DNA of 64,000 bases from Pyrus communis (Eukaryota; Streptophyta; Magnoliopsida; Rosales; Rosaceae), in the NCBI RefSeq assembly GCF_963583255.1, contig NC_084807.1, positions 14,345,072 to 14,409,071 on the forward strand. The letters are read 5' to 3'. The notes below the pieces were generated by a model that had not been told where the DNA came from, did no database searches, and worked only from the letters and a program-made list of their open reading frames with translations. This document shows, in pieces, positions 45,645 through 58,019 of the stretch. Positions within the stretch are counted from its first letter, which is position 1, and the number at the start of each line of letters is the position of its first letter. A program made the position numbers and the translations under genes.

Positions 45645-45810
45645 TTGTGTTTGTGTCGTGTCAAAGTGTGTCTTAAGGTCAAGAGTGTCGTGTGTTTATT
45701 TGTTCTTTATTTTAGTGTTTACCGTGCCTTATTTCATAGTTTTTGTGTGTTTGCCATGCCCTCTACGAGGGTTGCTGATTTGTTTGTTTCCTTGTTCTAG
45801 GTACAAGTGT
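45625..45810 (+). other. Element O 5' leader
   Basis: Noncoding leader of about 185 bp between PBS and gag, rich in GTGTTT. It ends TTGTTCTAG/GTACAAGTGT before the ATG, an acceptor-like motif found also in A and C. Confidence 0.65.
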
Positions 45811-45845
45811 ATGACTCGTAGTTCTCATCCAGTTCTTGAGAATAT
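45811..45845 (+). pseudogene. Element O gag, first codons
   Basis: ATG at 45811, MTRSSHPVLENI, the same start as C's gag. It is cut by solo LTR P after AATAT (45841-45845) and continues at 63691. Confidence 0.85.
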
Positions 45846-47300
45846 TGATAGGAGCATATTTATGCTACTTAGTCATGTTGTTTCCTTGCATTTAGTGAGT
45901 TAATTACTATTTATTTTAGTCTTTTAAGCTATTTTCGTATGTTTTTAGGTCCTAATGGCAAAAGGAGCAAGAAAGGGCATTTTGAAGCTAAATGGAGCAG
46001 TTTTGGGCATGGATTGGATAGCTTAACAATGGAGCAAAGAGGATGGACGAAATTGAAGTCAAGAAGGGCAATGAAATGCTACAAATCTGGTGGATGAAGT
46101 CTTAATGCAAAGAAGATAAGGAAGTAGCAAGAAATAAGGAACCTTATCCAACCTTATCTTATCCTATCTTATCCAACCTTATCCTTTCCTAACTCTAACA
46201 TTATCCTATCCTATCCTATCCAAATCAGGTTAGGACTTAAATCTAGCTAATTAGAGGGGATTAATTACACATTTAAACACCTATTTCAGTTTCTAGAAGC
46301 CTTATCCATTTGTTTGCCGCATGTGGACCATTCCTTGTAGGTTTAGGAGTTGCAATCCTTCCTCTACACCTATATCATGAGTCCTTATCCATTTAGGTCC
46401 AGAAATCTACCCTTTATCCCTTCTAGAAGTCTAAATTCTGCCAAAAAATACCTAGTTTCTAGAAGCCCTTAATTTCTGGCGAAAATTCCCTATCCCTTTC
46501 CTTTTTGGTTTCCACCTAGACTTAACCATTTTTCCATGGGATTGTACAATCCTTTTCCTTCACTAAGTGTGCATAATTAGCCTATATAAACAGCCCTATG
46601 CCGCACCCTTTAATTCATCCATTTACTCATTCATTCATTCATACTTTTAGCCATCAAACACCACAATTCACCCTACACCACCCTAGTGCCGCAAGCAAGG
46701 AAGGAAGGAGAAGAAGACTTGTGCAATCTGCCATCCAAGGAGGGTTCGAAATCTGCCATTGGAGTGTGGAGCGTTTCTAGGTGTATTCTATCCTTAGTCT
46801 TAGTTCAATGTTTAAATTTAATTATCTTTGTTTTGCGAACATGAGGAGCTAACTTCTTTTTAGTTGGAGGTGAATTCGAAGCCATGATTATATGTTTTAT
46901 ATGAATTGATTACGTCTGGTTATTATTTCTTAAGTCATGAATGTGATTTGCTTATCTAAGTTATTAAAACTGGTTTATGTATATGGGTTGGGGGTTAACA
47001 CTTAATTTGCATGCATGAATTTGATGCTAGAGTATAAGGGGGTTTCACGTAACAGTTATTCACTTATATTCACGAGTAGTGGAGGTTGCTAGTCACAATC
47101 GTGTTAAGTAAATCCTTGGTATGAGTCTCATGCGTTTCATAGTGATGAATGCCTTGTCAATGCTTATAGTTTTCACAAAACTTAATGACTTTTGATATGT
47201 ATCTTTGTTATGCGTCTCATATAAAGAACTTGAAAAAGATAATTTGGTTTAGATGCGTATTCCATCTAATTCAATGAAATAAGGAAAACTTGAGGGTTAG
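45846..47300 (+). mobile_element. Solo LTR P, first part
   Basis: LTR starting TGATAGGAGC in gag of O, target duplication AATAT (45841-45845 and 63691-63695). U3 has CCTTATCC words (46140-46230), the TATA box CCTATATAAA is at 46581-46590, and U5 words ATGCGTTTCAT, ATGCGTCTCAT and ATGCGTATTCCAT are at 47130, 47210 and 47253. It is interrupted by solo LTR Q with duplication GTTAG (47296-47300) and resumes at 63183. Total length is 1963 bp. Confidence 0.93.
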
Positions 47301-47445
47301 TGATAGGAGCATATTCATGCGACTTAAATGGCTTGTTCTCGTGCATTTACGTTATGTTTCTTTAGTTATTTTAGTACTTTAAGCTATTTTCGTGTGTTTG
47401 TAGGTCCAAAGGGCTAAAGGAGCAAAAAGATGCATTTTGGAGACT
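47301..47445 (+). mobile_element. Solo LTR Q, part 1
   Basis: Start of Q, TGATAGGAGCATATTC, to AGACT (47441-47445), where solo LTR R entered. Q continues at 49435 and 62106 and ends at 63177. Its own target duplication is GTTAG (47296-47300 and 63178-63182). Confidence 0.92.
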
Positions 47446-49429
47446 TGATAGGAGCATATTCATGCGACTTAAATGGCTTGTTCTCGTGCATTTACGTTAT
47501 GTTTCTCTCGTTATTTTAGTCCTTTATGCTTCTTTTGTGTGTTTTCAGGTTCTAAGGGCCTAGGGAGCAAGAAAGTGCATTTTGAGGCCATTTGGAGCAT
47601 TTTTGGGCATGGATTGGATAGCTTATCCATGGAGCCAAGAGGATGGACGAATTTGAAGGCTTTGTATTCACTTTGGACATAAAACAAAGGGCCTAGCCCA
47701 TTCTCTCTTATTCTCTCCCTTATAGCCATGCAAAGAACCATCCATTCCATCAAAAACAATCCATCAATTCACATGCAAAACCACCATTAACACACATGCA
47801 CCCAAACAAAGCCAACCTAGCTAACCCTACATGCATTCTTTATTCACTCTTCATCATTGCATTCATTCTCCAAACACTTTCATTAATTAAAACACATTTG
47901 CACTTCCACTCATTCTTTCCCCAAAGCCGTGCCTTTCCCTTCCACTTTCCAACCTTTCCAAATGCAATTTCATCAAACACATGCATTCCCTTCACTTTCA
48001 CCCACATGCAAATTTAATCATTCACTCAAGCACCCTTGTGCCTTGTTTCCCCCTTTTGTTCCCACCAATCACATGCATCATCATCATTCAACCAAGCCTA
48101 ACCCGTGCATTCCCCCTAATTCCAGCACCAAAACATGCACTCACTTCTCATTTTCATACACAACACACCACAAACACATCCCATTCTTCCATTGCCGTGA
48201 GTCCCACTTCAATTTCCTGCATCTTTTCTTCCATCTCCAACCACTCCTCACTCCATTCCACATACACCTAAAGCCCTAAACATCTCCTTAGACCTTGTGC
48301 CACAACAAAGAGGAAGAGAAGAGTGCCTAAACGTTCATACAATTCAAGTTCGAGTTGTTGGAATGTTTGGGTGTTTCTTTGATTTCAAAGTTATAATTTA
48401 ATTCTCTTTGTTTTGTACGTATGAGGATTGGAAGAGAAGAGTGCCTAAACGTTCATACAATTCAAGTTTGAGTTGTTGGAATGTTTAGGTGTTTCTTTGA
48501 TTTCAAAGTTATGAGAAACTAAACCCCCTTTAGCTAGGGGGTGATTCGAAACTATGTTTATATTTGCAATATGAATTGATTACGTTTGGTTGGAATTTCA
48601 TAAGTTGTGGATTCAATTCGTTTAACTGTTTGATTGATAACTTATTTATGTATGTTCATTGAGATTGCAAGCTTAATTTTCATGCATAAATATGACGCTA
48701 GAATATAAGTGAATTTCACCTAATCGTTATGAACTTATATTCACAAGTAGTGGAGGTTGCTTATAAACAATCGCGTTAAACGAATTCTTGGCATAAGTTT
48801 CATGCGTATTCCATAGTAACGAATGCCTCATCGATGTTTATGATTTCCGTTGAACTTAATGATCTTTGTTGAATGTCTCTATCATGCGTATTCCATAGTT
48901 AGGGACTTTGATTAAGAATAATTTGGTTGTAATGCGTATTCCATTCAATCCAACGAATCTAGGGAAATCTGAAAGTTAATTTAAGCGAACCTAATTAACT
49001 TGGAGCATTGAGTTTCATAATTTATCGAAAGACCAACCGAAAATCAATCTTGTATGCAAGTATAACATGTGTGGAGAAGAACCCCTTAGCTATTCCATCA
49101 TCCATATTTTCATCACATTCATCTTTACTATCTGTTTTAAATTATAATCTGTCCGTTTAATTTAATCTCGTCCAACCACAATCACCCCCCTTATTTTGTT
49201 AAGTCTTATTCATTTGATTTGTCTTATTTTATGTTTTTGAGTATTTGGAGTCTTTTAAACTTGTTTTGAGTCTTTTAGTTTGTCTTAGTGTTTTAAAAGT
49301 TAGTTTTATTTATTTGAGTCAAGTATTTAGCATCCCTAGTTAATCCCCGGTTAGAACGATCCCTACTTACATCATTACTACAATTGTCACAAATAGGGTT
49401 TAGTTTGTGTGCGTATAAATCACGCATCA
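47446..49429 (+). mobile_element. Solo LTR R
   Basis: 1984 bp, TGATAGG...CACGCATCA, flanked by AGACT (47441-47445 and 49430-49434). It belongs with K (the first 230 bp are nearly identical). U3 is rich in ACATGCA-like words (47760-48130). The R start is duplicated (about 48311 and 48430). U5 word ATGCGTATTCCAT is at 48802, 48884 and 48932. Confidence 0.93.
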
Positions 49430-49434
49430 AGACT

Positions 49435-51088
49435 TTTGGAGCACTTTTGGGCTAAGGATGGATAGCTTATGCTTGGAGCCAAAGTGTTGGACGAAATTGA
49501 AGACCTAATTGAAGACCAAAGTGTTGGAACCTTGTTCCCTTTAGTTTTAGGACATTTAAACCTTTCCAATTTCCTTAGCCGTGCATAACATTCCAACATT
49601 CCACTCCTTCATTTCAGCCACACTCCCACATATCATTACTTATCATCACATATCATATCACTTATCACTTATCACTTATCACTTATCACTCATCACTTAT
49701 CTTATCATTCACCACTTATCATATCATACACTCAATCACTTATCACATATCACTTATCACATATCATTCACCACTTACCATTCACCACTTATCATATCAT
49801 ACACTTATCATATCATACACTCAATCACTTATCACTTATCATCATCACTCTAGCTTTAATTCACATGCACATTCACTCACCACAAACATTTCACATGCAC
49901 TTGTTCCTCCATTAAATCAGCCACATGCACTTCCCACTCATCATAACCTAGCTGCACAAGCCACCCCACATGTCCCTTTAATCATTCAAACATGCACTCC
50001 CATTAATTAAACCATGTAGCCACACCTTCACCCACATGCACCATTCAAACATACACCCAAACACCACCAGAAATCATCATTGCCGTGGGTACCTATCCCA
50101 TTTCAGATTGTCATTCCACTTCATTGCACATGCATCTTCATAATTCAACACATGCATTCATTATTTATTTACTTTGCATCCTTTAATTTAATCACAATAA
50201 CATTCAAACAAACACAATCATTCCAGCCATACCTTGCATTTTCAGATTGTTCCTCCATCATTGCACCACAATGCAGCCACATGCACTTGTTCCTCTAACA
50301 TTTCAGCCACTTGCACTCCCATTCTCTCCCAAAACCGTGCACATGCATTCTCCTTGCATTTCCAGCCATTCCACATGCTATTTTAGCCACATGCACTCAT
50401 AATCATTCAACTAACTTTGCACATGCATTCATCATCATAACCTAGCTGTCATGTTCCCCCCATTTCACCTATAAATAAGCATCCATTGCATTCATTCTCA
50501 TTCACATTCATTTCACAACAGAAATTGGTCCCTTAGGGCCGTGCCCTTCACAAAGTCCATCCATTCCATTCATAAACTCATCCATTGCAGAAATGTAGAC
50601 CATCAAACCATCTTTGTGCCGTGCTCTCCCTTACAATCCAAACACCATCCTTCCATTTCCACCACTCCCCAAACCATTCACAACATCAAACTATCCCTAG
50701 ACCTTGTGCTACAACGAAGAGGAAGAGAAGAGTGCCTAAACGTTCATACAATTCAAGTTTGAGTTGTTGGAATGTTTAGGTGTTTCTTTGATTTCAACGT
50801 TTAATTTCAATACTCTTTGTTTTGTACGAATGAGGAATGGAAGATAAGAGGGCCTAAACGTTCATACAATTCAAGTTTGAGTTGTTGGAATGTTTAGGTG
50901 TTTCTTTGATTCTCTTTGTTTTGTACCATGAGGAACTAAACCCCCCTTGGTTAGGGGGTGATTCGAATATATGTTTATGCTTGCATTTTGATTTGATTAC
51001 TTCTAATTGCGTTTCATAAGTGTGGATTCAATTCGTTTAACTGTTTGATTGATAACTTATTTATGTATGTTTATTGAGAGTGCACACT
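49435..51088 (+). mobile_element. Solo LTR Q, part 2
   Basis: U3 and R of Q, with an AT-rich CACTTATCA-type repeat (49630-49850), CAGCCACATGCA words (49900-50450), the TATA box CCTATAAATAAG (50468-50479) and a duplicated R start (about 50728 and 50850). It stops at ACACT (51084-51088), the target site of element S. Confidence 0.9.
49630..49850 (+). repeat. Low-complexity CACTTATCA repeat
   Basis: Irregular tandem array of CACTTATCA, CATATCA and CATTCAC units in the U3 of Q. A shorter, similar array is in K at 37135-37215. Confidence 0.85.
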
Positions 51089-54000
51089 TGATGCGAGAAT
51101 TATACGCACACAAATTAAACCCTCTTTTCGTCAAATTGTAGTATATGTATAAGTAGGGATCGTTCTGGACCGGGGATTAGGAGGGATTGTTAATCACTTG
51201 GATTTGACTCAAAAACGTAAAATAACAATATGAATGTATTTCTAACTAATCTAACACTTTTAAAATAAATGGGGGATTGGTTTTGGATGAATTTAAACTA
51301 AATGCACAGATTCTAATTAAAACAGATTATAAAAACGAAATTGATAAAATAGAATGATGAAAAACTAGTTAGAGGGTTCCTTATCCACACATGAACATAA
51401 GCATATAATTTGACTCCCAGTTATGACTTCAACAAACGATGAATGACAATGCTCCAAGTTAATTAGGTCCGCTTAAATTAACCTTCAGATTTCCCTAGAT
51501 TCATTGGATTGAATGGGATACGCATTACAACCAAATTATTCCTAATCAAAGTCTCTCACATGGAATACGCATGATAGAGACATTCAACAAAGATCATTAA
51601 GTTCAACGGAAATCATAAACATCGACTAGGCATTCATAACTATGGGATACGCATGTTAATCCAGCCTAGGGTTTACTAAACACAATCGTGACTAGCGATT
51701 TTTACTACTCATGAATATAAGTTCATAACGATTAGGTGAAATTCCCTTATATCCTAGCATCAAGTTTTAGGCATGCAAATTAAGTGTCGACCCTCAACCC
51801 ACATACATAAACAAGTTCTTAATCAAAACAGGAAAGTAACCCACATCTAAAGTTCATGAATTCATAACTGGAGTAAATCAAATCATAACCAACATATGTC
51901 CATGGCTTCAAATTCGCTTCTAACTAAAAAGAAATTAGTTTCACATGTTTAACATAATTGAATAACAAGTTAAATTAAACATGAAAACAGAAACAAGAAA
52001 AGAAAGAACAAATGGATGGAATTGAATGGATGGAAAGTTAGCTACGGGGTTCATCTCCTCATATGTTATACTTGCATAATAAAACGATTTCCAATTGCAT
52101 TTCAACAAATCATTAATTCTCAACGCCCCGGGTCAATTAGGTTCGCTTAAATTAACCGTCAAGTTTTCCTTAAGTTAATGAATTGGATGGGTTAGCGCAA
52201 CGCAATTCACAACATTCTCCAAAAGTCCTTTACGTGAAAAGCACAATAAAGATACAATAAAAAATCATTAAGCATCATGAAAACTTTAAGTGTTGACGAG
52301 GCATTCGTTACTATGGAATACGCATGAAACTTATGCCAAGAATTCATTTAACGCGATTGTTTATAAGCAACCTCCACTACTTGTGAATATAAGTTCGTAA
52401 CTATTAGGTGAAACTCACTTATATTCTAGCGTCATATTCATGCATGAAAATTAAGTGTACACTCTCAATAAACATACATAAATAAGTTATCAATCAAACG
52501 GTTAAACAAATTGAACCACAACTTATGAAACGCAATTAGAAGTAATCAAATCAAAATGCAAGCATAAAAATATATTTCGAATCACCCCCTAGCTAAAGGG
52601 GGTTTAGTTTATTATAACTTTGAAATCAAAGAAACACCTAAACATTCCAACAACTCAAACTTGAATTGTATGAACGTTTAGGCACTCTTCTCTTCCATTC
52701 CTCATACGTACAAACAAAGAGAATTGAATTTAAACATTGAAATCAAAGAAACACCTAAACATTCCAACAACTCAAACTTGAATTGTATGAACGTTTAGGC
52801 CCTCTTCTCTTCCTCTTTATTGTAGCATAAGGTCTAAGGATAGTTGGTTTGGGGGAATGGAAGTGTGGAATGGAGTGAGGAGTGATGGTATAAGTATAAG
52901 TAGGGATCGTTCTGGACCGGGGATTAGGAGGGATTGTTAATCACTTGGATTTGACTTAAAAACGTAAAAACATAATATAAAACACTAAACTAGACTCAAA
53001 GAATGTAAAACTAAACTTTAAAACACTAAAACAAATCAAAAGACTCAAAATGCTTTTAAAAACACAAACTAAAATGCTATACTAAACTCGAAGAATTCAA
53101 AACTAAAAATAAGAAAGATTAAGACTAAGACTTAAACGAAATATGGGGGGATTGATTTTGGACGAATTTAAACTAAAATGGATAGATTGTAAAGAAAACA
53201 AATTGTAAATATGAAATTGACGGAAATGAATGGATGGTATGGCTAGCTAAGGGGTTCTTCTCCACACATGTTACACTTGCATAATAAAAAGATTTCCAAT
53301 TGCATTTCAATAAATTATGAAACTCATCACCCCGGGTTAATTAGGTCCGCTTAAATTAACCGTCAAGTTTTCCTTAAGTTAATGAATTGGATGATTGCAT
53401 ACGACAACCCAAAGCATTCCCCACAAGTTCCCTACATGAATTGCATAATAGAGATACAAGCAAGAATCATTAAGTTCTTTGAAAACTATAAGTGTTGACG
53501 AGGCATTCGTTACTATGGAATACGCATGAAACTTATGCCAAGAATTCGTTTAACGCGATTGTTTATAAGCAACCTCCACTACTTGTGAATATAAGTTCAT
53601 AACGATTAGGTGAAACTCACTTATATTCTAGCGTCATATTCATGAATGAAAATTAAGCGTGCACTCTCAATAAACATACATAAATAGGTTATCAATCAAA
53701 TAGTTAAACAAATTGAATTCACAACTTATGAAACGCAATTAGAAGTAATCAAATCAAAATGCAAGCATAAACATTTATTTCGAATTACCCCCTAGCTAAA
53801 GGGGGATTAGTTCTTCATAACATTGAAATCAAAGAAACACCTAAACATTCCAACAACTCAAACTTGAATTGTATGAACGTTTAGGCACTCTTCTCTTCCA
53901 TTCCTTATACGTACAAAACAAAGAGAATTAAAATGAAACATTGAAATCAAAGAATCACCTAAACATTCCAACAACTCAAACTTGAATTGTATGAACGTTT

Positions 54001-54879
54001 AGGTCCTCTTCTCTTCCTCGTTGTTGTAGCATAAGGTCTAAGGATAGTTGGTTTGGGGGAATGGAAGTGTGGAATGGAGTGAGGAGTGATGGAAATGGAA
54101 AGATGGTTGGTGTTTGGATTAGTAGGGAGGGGGGACTCACGGCTAAGAGAGAAAGGGATGTGTTTGTGGTGTGTTGTGTATGAAATGAGATGATCCTTGA
54201 ATGAATGAATGCAAGGGTATTTATAGGGGGAATGGGAGAATATGTGGGTGATTGTTTAAGAGTGAATGTGGTTGTTATGATTGAGAGTGCATGTGGATGA
54301 AATAATGATGGAAAAAGAGCTAGGTTGTTGGTGTGTGAATGCATGTGTTGAATTGGTGGTGCAATGATGAAAGAGTAAGTGCATGTGTGTGTGAATGGTG
54401 GTGCAATGATGAAAGAGTAAGTGCATGTGTGTGTGAATGGTGGTGTAATGATGAAAGAATAAGTGCATGTGTGTGTGAATGGTGGTGCAATGATGAAAGA
54501 GTATGTGCATGTGTGTGTGAATGGTGTTTCTTGATGGTTTTGGGGTTGTGATGCATGTGAATGCATGTGGCTAAGGGTTGTTGATTGGGCTAGAGGTTTT
54601 GCATGGCTCAAAGGATTGTTTGATTGGGCTAGGCCCTTTGTTTTATGTCCAAAGTGCATACAAGGCTTTCAAATTCGTCCAACACTTTGGCTCCAAGCAT
54701 ATGCTATCCATTCCAAGCCCAATTTTGCTCCAAAATGCTCCAAAATGCATCTTTTTGCTTCCTTAGCCATATGAACCTAAAAACACACGAAAATGGCTTA
54801 AACTACTAAAACAACTATGAATTAATAACATAGATGCACGAAAACAAGCTAAGTAAGTCGCCTAAATATGCTCCTATCA
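51089..54879 (-). mobile_element. Element S 3' LTR, compound (3791 bp)
   Basis: Two unequal parts. 52890-54879 matches the 5' LTR but lacks its last 52 bp. 51089-52889 is a partial LTR of the F type (its own U3 piece, two R-U5 stretches, end TGATGCGAGAATT). The junction near 52889 (GTGATGG/TATAAGTATAAG) is not between homologous positions. In the sense direction the LTR therefore runs U3-R-U5 and then jumps back into a second U3-R-U5. The ACACT duplication flanks the whole compound. The TATA of the matching part is at 54216-54226. Confidence 0.85.
54355..54522 (-). repeat. 42-bp minisatellite in S 3' LTR, 4 copies
   Basis: Units at 54355, 54397, 54439 and 54481, the same as in the 5' LTR. 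F has two units. Confidence 0.93.
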
Positions 54880-54894
54880 AATTCCCCCACACTT
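54880..54894 (-). promoter_or_regulatory. Polypurine tract of element S
   Basis: AATTCCCCCACACTT, the complement of AAGTGTGGGGGAATT, directly adjoining the 3' LTR. Confidence 0.88.
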
Positions 54895-56779
54895 AGCTTT
54901 TGCTAGTCCTCGAGCAAAACAAAACAAAAGAAACCAAAAACAAAACGACACTGAACAAGTAAAACACAACCTAAACCTTCCAACAATCGTCTCTGGGATT
55001 TCCAATGCACATAACAAGTTAAAAATCATTATTTCCACAGATTTTAGCCATCTTTACACTTAAGTACATTCTTACTTATAGTCACCACATACTAGTTCAC
55101 AATTAAGCATTTAAAACCATGATTTGAATGTAGTAACATGCCTTAGAGAATTTCCTCAATTCCTTATTAGAATGCACTCTATTTTCACACAGATTTTCTG
55201 ACTACACACTCTACACTAGTTATATGTGAGAGATTGATGTAAACATGTAGACGAACACTCACATATGTTATAACAAGGAAAGCATTTTCTGGAGTTAATA
55301 AGCATGTTTAGATATGATCTCATGAATGGAATGCTACTACTTAGACGCGAGAACCAGTGACACCATATGCTCATACCAAGTTCAAACTCCACAAATTGAA
55401 ATACACAACACTCAAGATAGAAGTCAAGGGTTGTAACGGGGCTTGGGGTATGTGGATAACAAAGAAGGGATATGGAAAACAAAGGTTCTTAAAGAAATAG
55501 TGAGCAAAGCATTTAAATCAACTTAGAATTCACTTTTGAATGAAAACTTAACTTTTGAACAAAAAGGGAGAATTTAGACAATTTACGCCCAGAATTGATG
55601 TTTTGGAACCTTTCTTCAATCACTTATTCTTTCATTTTTTTTTTCAAGCTCTTTTTCCTTTCTTTCTTTCTTTTCTCTTTTTTTTTTTTTTTTTCTTTTC
55701 TTTTTCTTTTGAATCTCAAAACATAAACACTTAAACATTCTCTCCCCCACTCTTATTTTCTTTCATAATGTAACTCAAAAGGAATTCAATTAAGTCATGC
55801 TCACTATCTTTTAAGAACAAGGGTGGGGATTGTCCTAAACTAGGCTAGGTGAGGAAAATGTGGGTAAACAAAGAATAAAGGCTAAACAAGGCTCAACGGG
55901 GTTAAAACTTACAACATATACGAAGTATGGGAAGTAAGGCTATTTGGCTATGGTGGTGGTCACTACACAACTTCTTCTTGAATATGTGTTATGCAAATCA
56001 ATAACATGCTTTGAATGAAATGGGCATGAGTTCTAGCATTTGGAACTATCTGATGAAACGCCTTCTAAGTAGTAACCAAGCAAAGAATAATGAGATCATG
56101 CAACGACTTTAGAAAACAAGAAATCACAGATTATACTCTCCAAAGAACGTTATAGGCTCAAGTCTCTCAGGGTTGTAGCGTTTGTTTGAGTTCCTTCTTT
56201 CAAGCATGTTACAAAAACGAATTTTTTTCTTTTATGATTGCATGTGAAGTCATACATTATAACCATAACTAAGCATATACCAAGAGTAAATCAAACTTTT
56301 CTCCATGTTTATAACTCTTTTTAACAGTCATGCAATTACAAACCAAATCCTTATCATTGTGTTGGAAGGTGACCTACGACACAAACACACAAAAACAACT
56401 TTAAAACAACTATTTTTGGGTTTTTCAAGACAATTTTTCAAATTTTTATGGGATTTTCGAATTTTTAAGTCAAAACACACTAAAACACTCTAAAACAATT
56501 TAAAAACACCTTAAAACAGCAAGGAACAACATTTGAAGTTATGGGTGATAAAATCCCACGAATTTGCATTAACAACATTAGTTACCCCCCCACACTTAAA
56601 TCAAACATTGTCCTCAATGTTTTAAGCATAGATTCACACAAAGCATAAGTAAATACATAAAAAGCACTTAAACATACTAAACATGGCATAATGTAATTAA
56701 CAAAGAGAAGAGTTTAGAGATGCAAATCTGGTTATAGAGTGTAAATTCCATCTTCTCCTTGGTAATTGCATTGAGGCTT
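54895..56779 (-). other. Element S 3' noncoding region
   Basis: No supported gene. It is homologous to A's 3' region (complement). It contains a long pyrimidine tract (55626-55712), and the internal purine tract complement TTACCCCCCCACACTT (56582-56597) beside the CATTGTCCTCAATG block. Similarity to N continues to about 56775 and is then lost, which marks the edge of the inserted block. Confidence 0.75.
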
Positions 56780-57579
56780 TTGATCTTTGTGATTCCACAG
56801 GCTTACTCTTAAACTGGTTTCTGCCCATCGTTGATTTTCCTTTGTGCTACTTCTTGAACTGGGCAGCAGGATGGTTCATTTGGTCTCCCCCGAAGGTCTG
56901 AGCATACCCTTTTGGTCTGTTTCTTTGTTCAATCTTTCCAATTCGTATTGAAAAGGGTTGGAGGATAACTCAGCCTATGTTTGTCTCCACATGCTTCAAT
57001 GTATCATTTTCACTTGCCTTACTCGCTCCCCTTTGCAGAAGTGGTCCCTTCTCCGGAAGTGTATCAACCGTTGAAGATGACTACTCGAGAGCAACGCTAG
57101 GTAAGCAATCAGGAATAGATTCCAGGCAGTTGGCTCCAGATCGGAAGACTGACTCCAAGTGCCGGCTGATTGCTTCTTTTACTTTGCCATGCGAGTAAGA
57201 ACAAGGACAAAGAAAAAGACAGGGAAAGAGCATGATATGAGATACTTTTGCTTTTGACCTTGATGATATGAGATACCTTTGCTTTGAAGAAGCGGTGAAT
57301 GAATCAGCACATGCTTCAATCCGCCGTTTCCTCCTGGGTCATATGTACTCCAGGCATCTGGTATCATCTTTGGGGAAGAAGAAAGAATTGAGTATTTTGA
57401 AAGGCTTTGCTGGGAGTGCGCCCTCAGAGGTGAGGGAGAGTTGGGCATTTTCTTCAGGTTTGCCCTGCCATAAAAGACGAAGGTCGACATATATAGAGAT
57501 AATAGCAAGTGGTGGTATTTTTTTACCTTTGTCGACAAACGTTTTGATCCCGCAACTCTGGCTTTTTGAAATAGTGGCG

Positions 57580-57650
57580 CCTCTTCGATTTCTGAGCAGG
57601 CGCCCCTTCGATTTCTGAACGACGCCCCTTCTCTTTCTGAACGACACGTG
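57580..57650 (+). repeat. Short tandem repeats upstream of the captured ORF
   Basis: Three imperfect units of about 25 bp, each with CTTCGATTTCTGA or CTTCTCTTTCTGA followed by a CGCCCC-type end. The last leads into ACACGTGG. Confidence 0.75.
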
Positions 57651-57771
57651 GTAGTGCAGATGCGGCTCCTTTTGACAAAGCTGCACGCGTTTTCTGAAAA
57701 GCAGAGAAAGCGTCGCCGAACTTTGCGCTTGTCGGCTAAAGACGTGTAGTTGCGATGATGGCCTCCACGTG
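57645..57771 (+). promoter_or_regulatory. Two G-boxes upstream of the captured ORF
   Basis: CACGTG at 57645-57650 (as ACACGTGG) and at 57766-57771. G-boxes bind bZIP and bHLH factors in plants. Whether these two are used is unknown. Confidence 0.5.
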
Positions 57772-57848
57772 TTTTCAGCTTTGTCAGAAATCTTTTGACA
57801 AAGTTGAACGCGTTTTCTGAAAAGCCGAGGGAGCGTCGCCTAACTTAC
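57671..57848 (+). repeat. 55-bp direct repeat in the promoter-like region
   Basis: Copies at 57671-57725 and 57794-57848 (TTTGACAAAG, ACGCGTTTTCTGAAAAG, GCGTCGCC), 123 bp apart, each following a G-box. Confidence 0.85.
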
Positions 57849-57894
57849 GCCGGAAAATCCGGCTCTTTGAATCGGTGGACGCGTCGCCTTGGCA

Positions 57895-57904
57895 TTTTAT
57901 AGAG
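57895..57904 (+). promoter_or_regulatory. TATA-like box of the captured ORF
   Basis: TTTTATAGAG about 115 bp before the ATG at 58020, a normal plant spacing with a pyrimidine-rich leader. Confidence 0.5.
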
Positions 57905-58019
57905 CTATCGATCACTGCCAACATACACACTCTGAAGATCTCCCATTCTTGAAAATTGTCTCCGGCCCTTCGAAATTTAACTCCATCCACTCCTTCTCTT
58001 TGAACACTTTTGAAAGAAA

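Noticed and set aside
53976..54659. 227-aa His/Thr/Ser-rich ORF, identical copy at 61197-61880
   Set aside because: It is the U3 plus 42-bp minisatellite of the two S LTRs read backwards; identity reflects recent LTR duplication, not coding constraint.
55626..55712. A polypyrimidine tract marking an intron
   Set aside because: Sits in the antisense of S's 3' noncoding region; the homologous A region is purine-rich in the sense strand and no splice pair is evident.
57136..57147. AGATCGGAAGA, like a sequencing-adapter start
   Set aside because: The match stops after 11 bases (CTGAC follows) and the flanks are continuous with the block; chance.
57179..57538. 119-aa minus-strand ORF (and overlapping frames 57268-57618, 57339-57686) upstream of the captured gene
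   Set aside because: Three overlapping frames on both strands with no recognisable domain; could be a second captured exon, but nothing in the sequence favours one frame.
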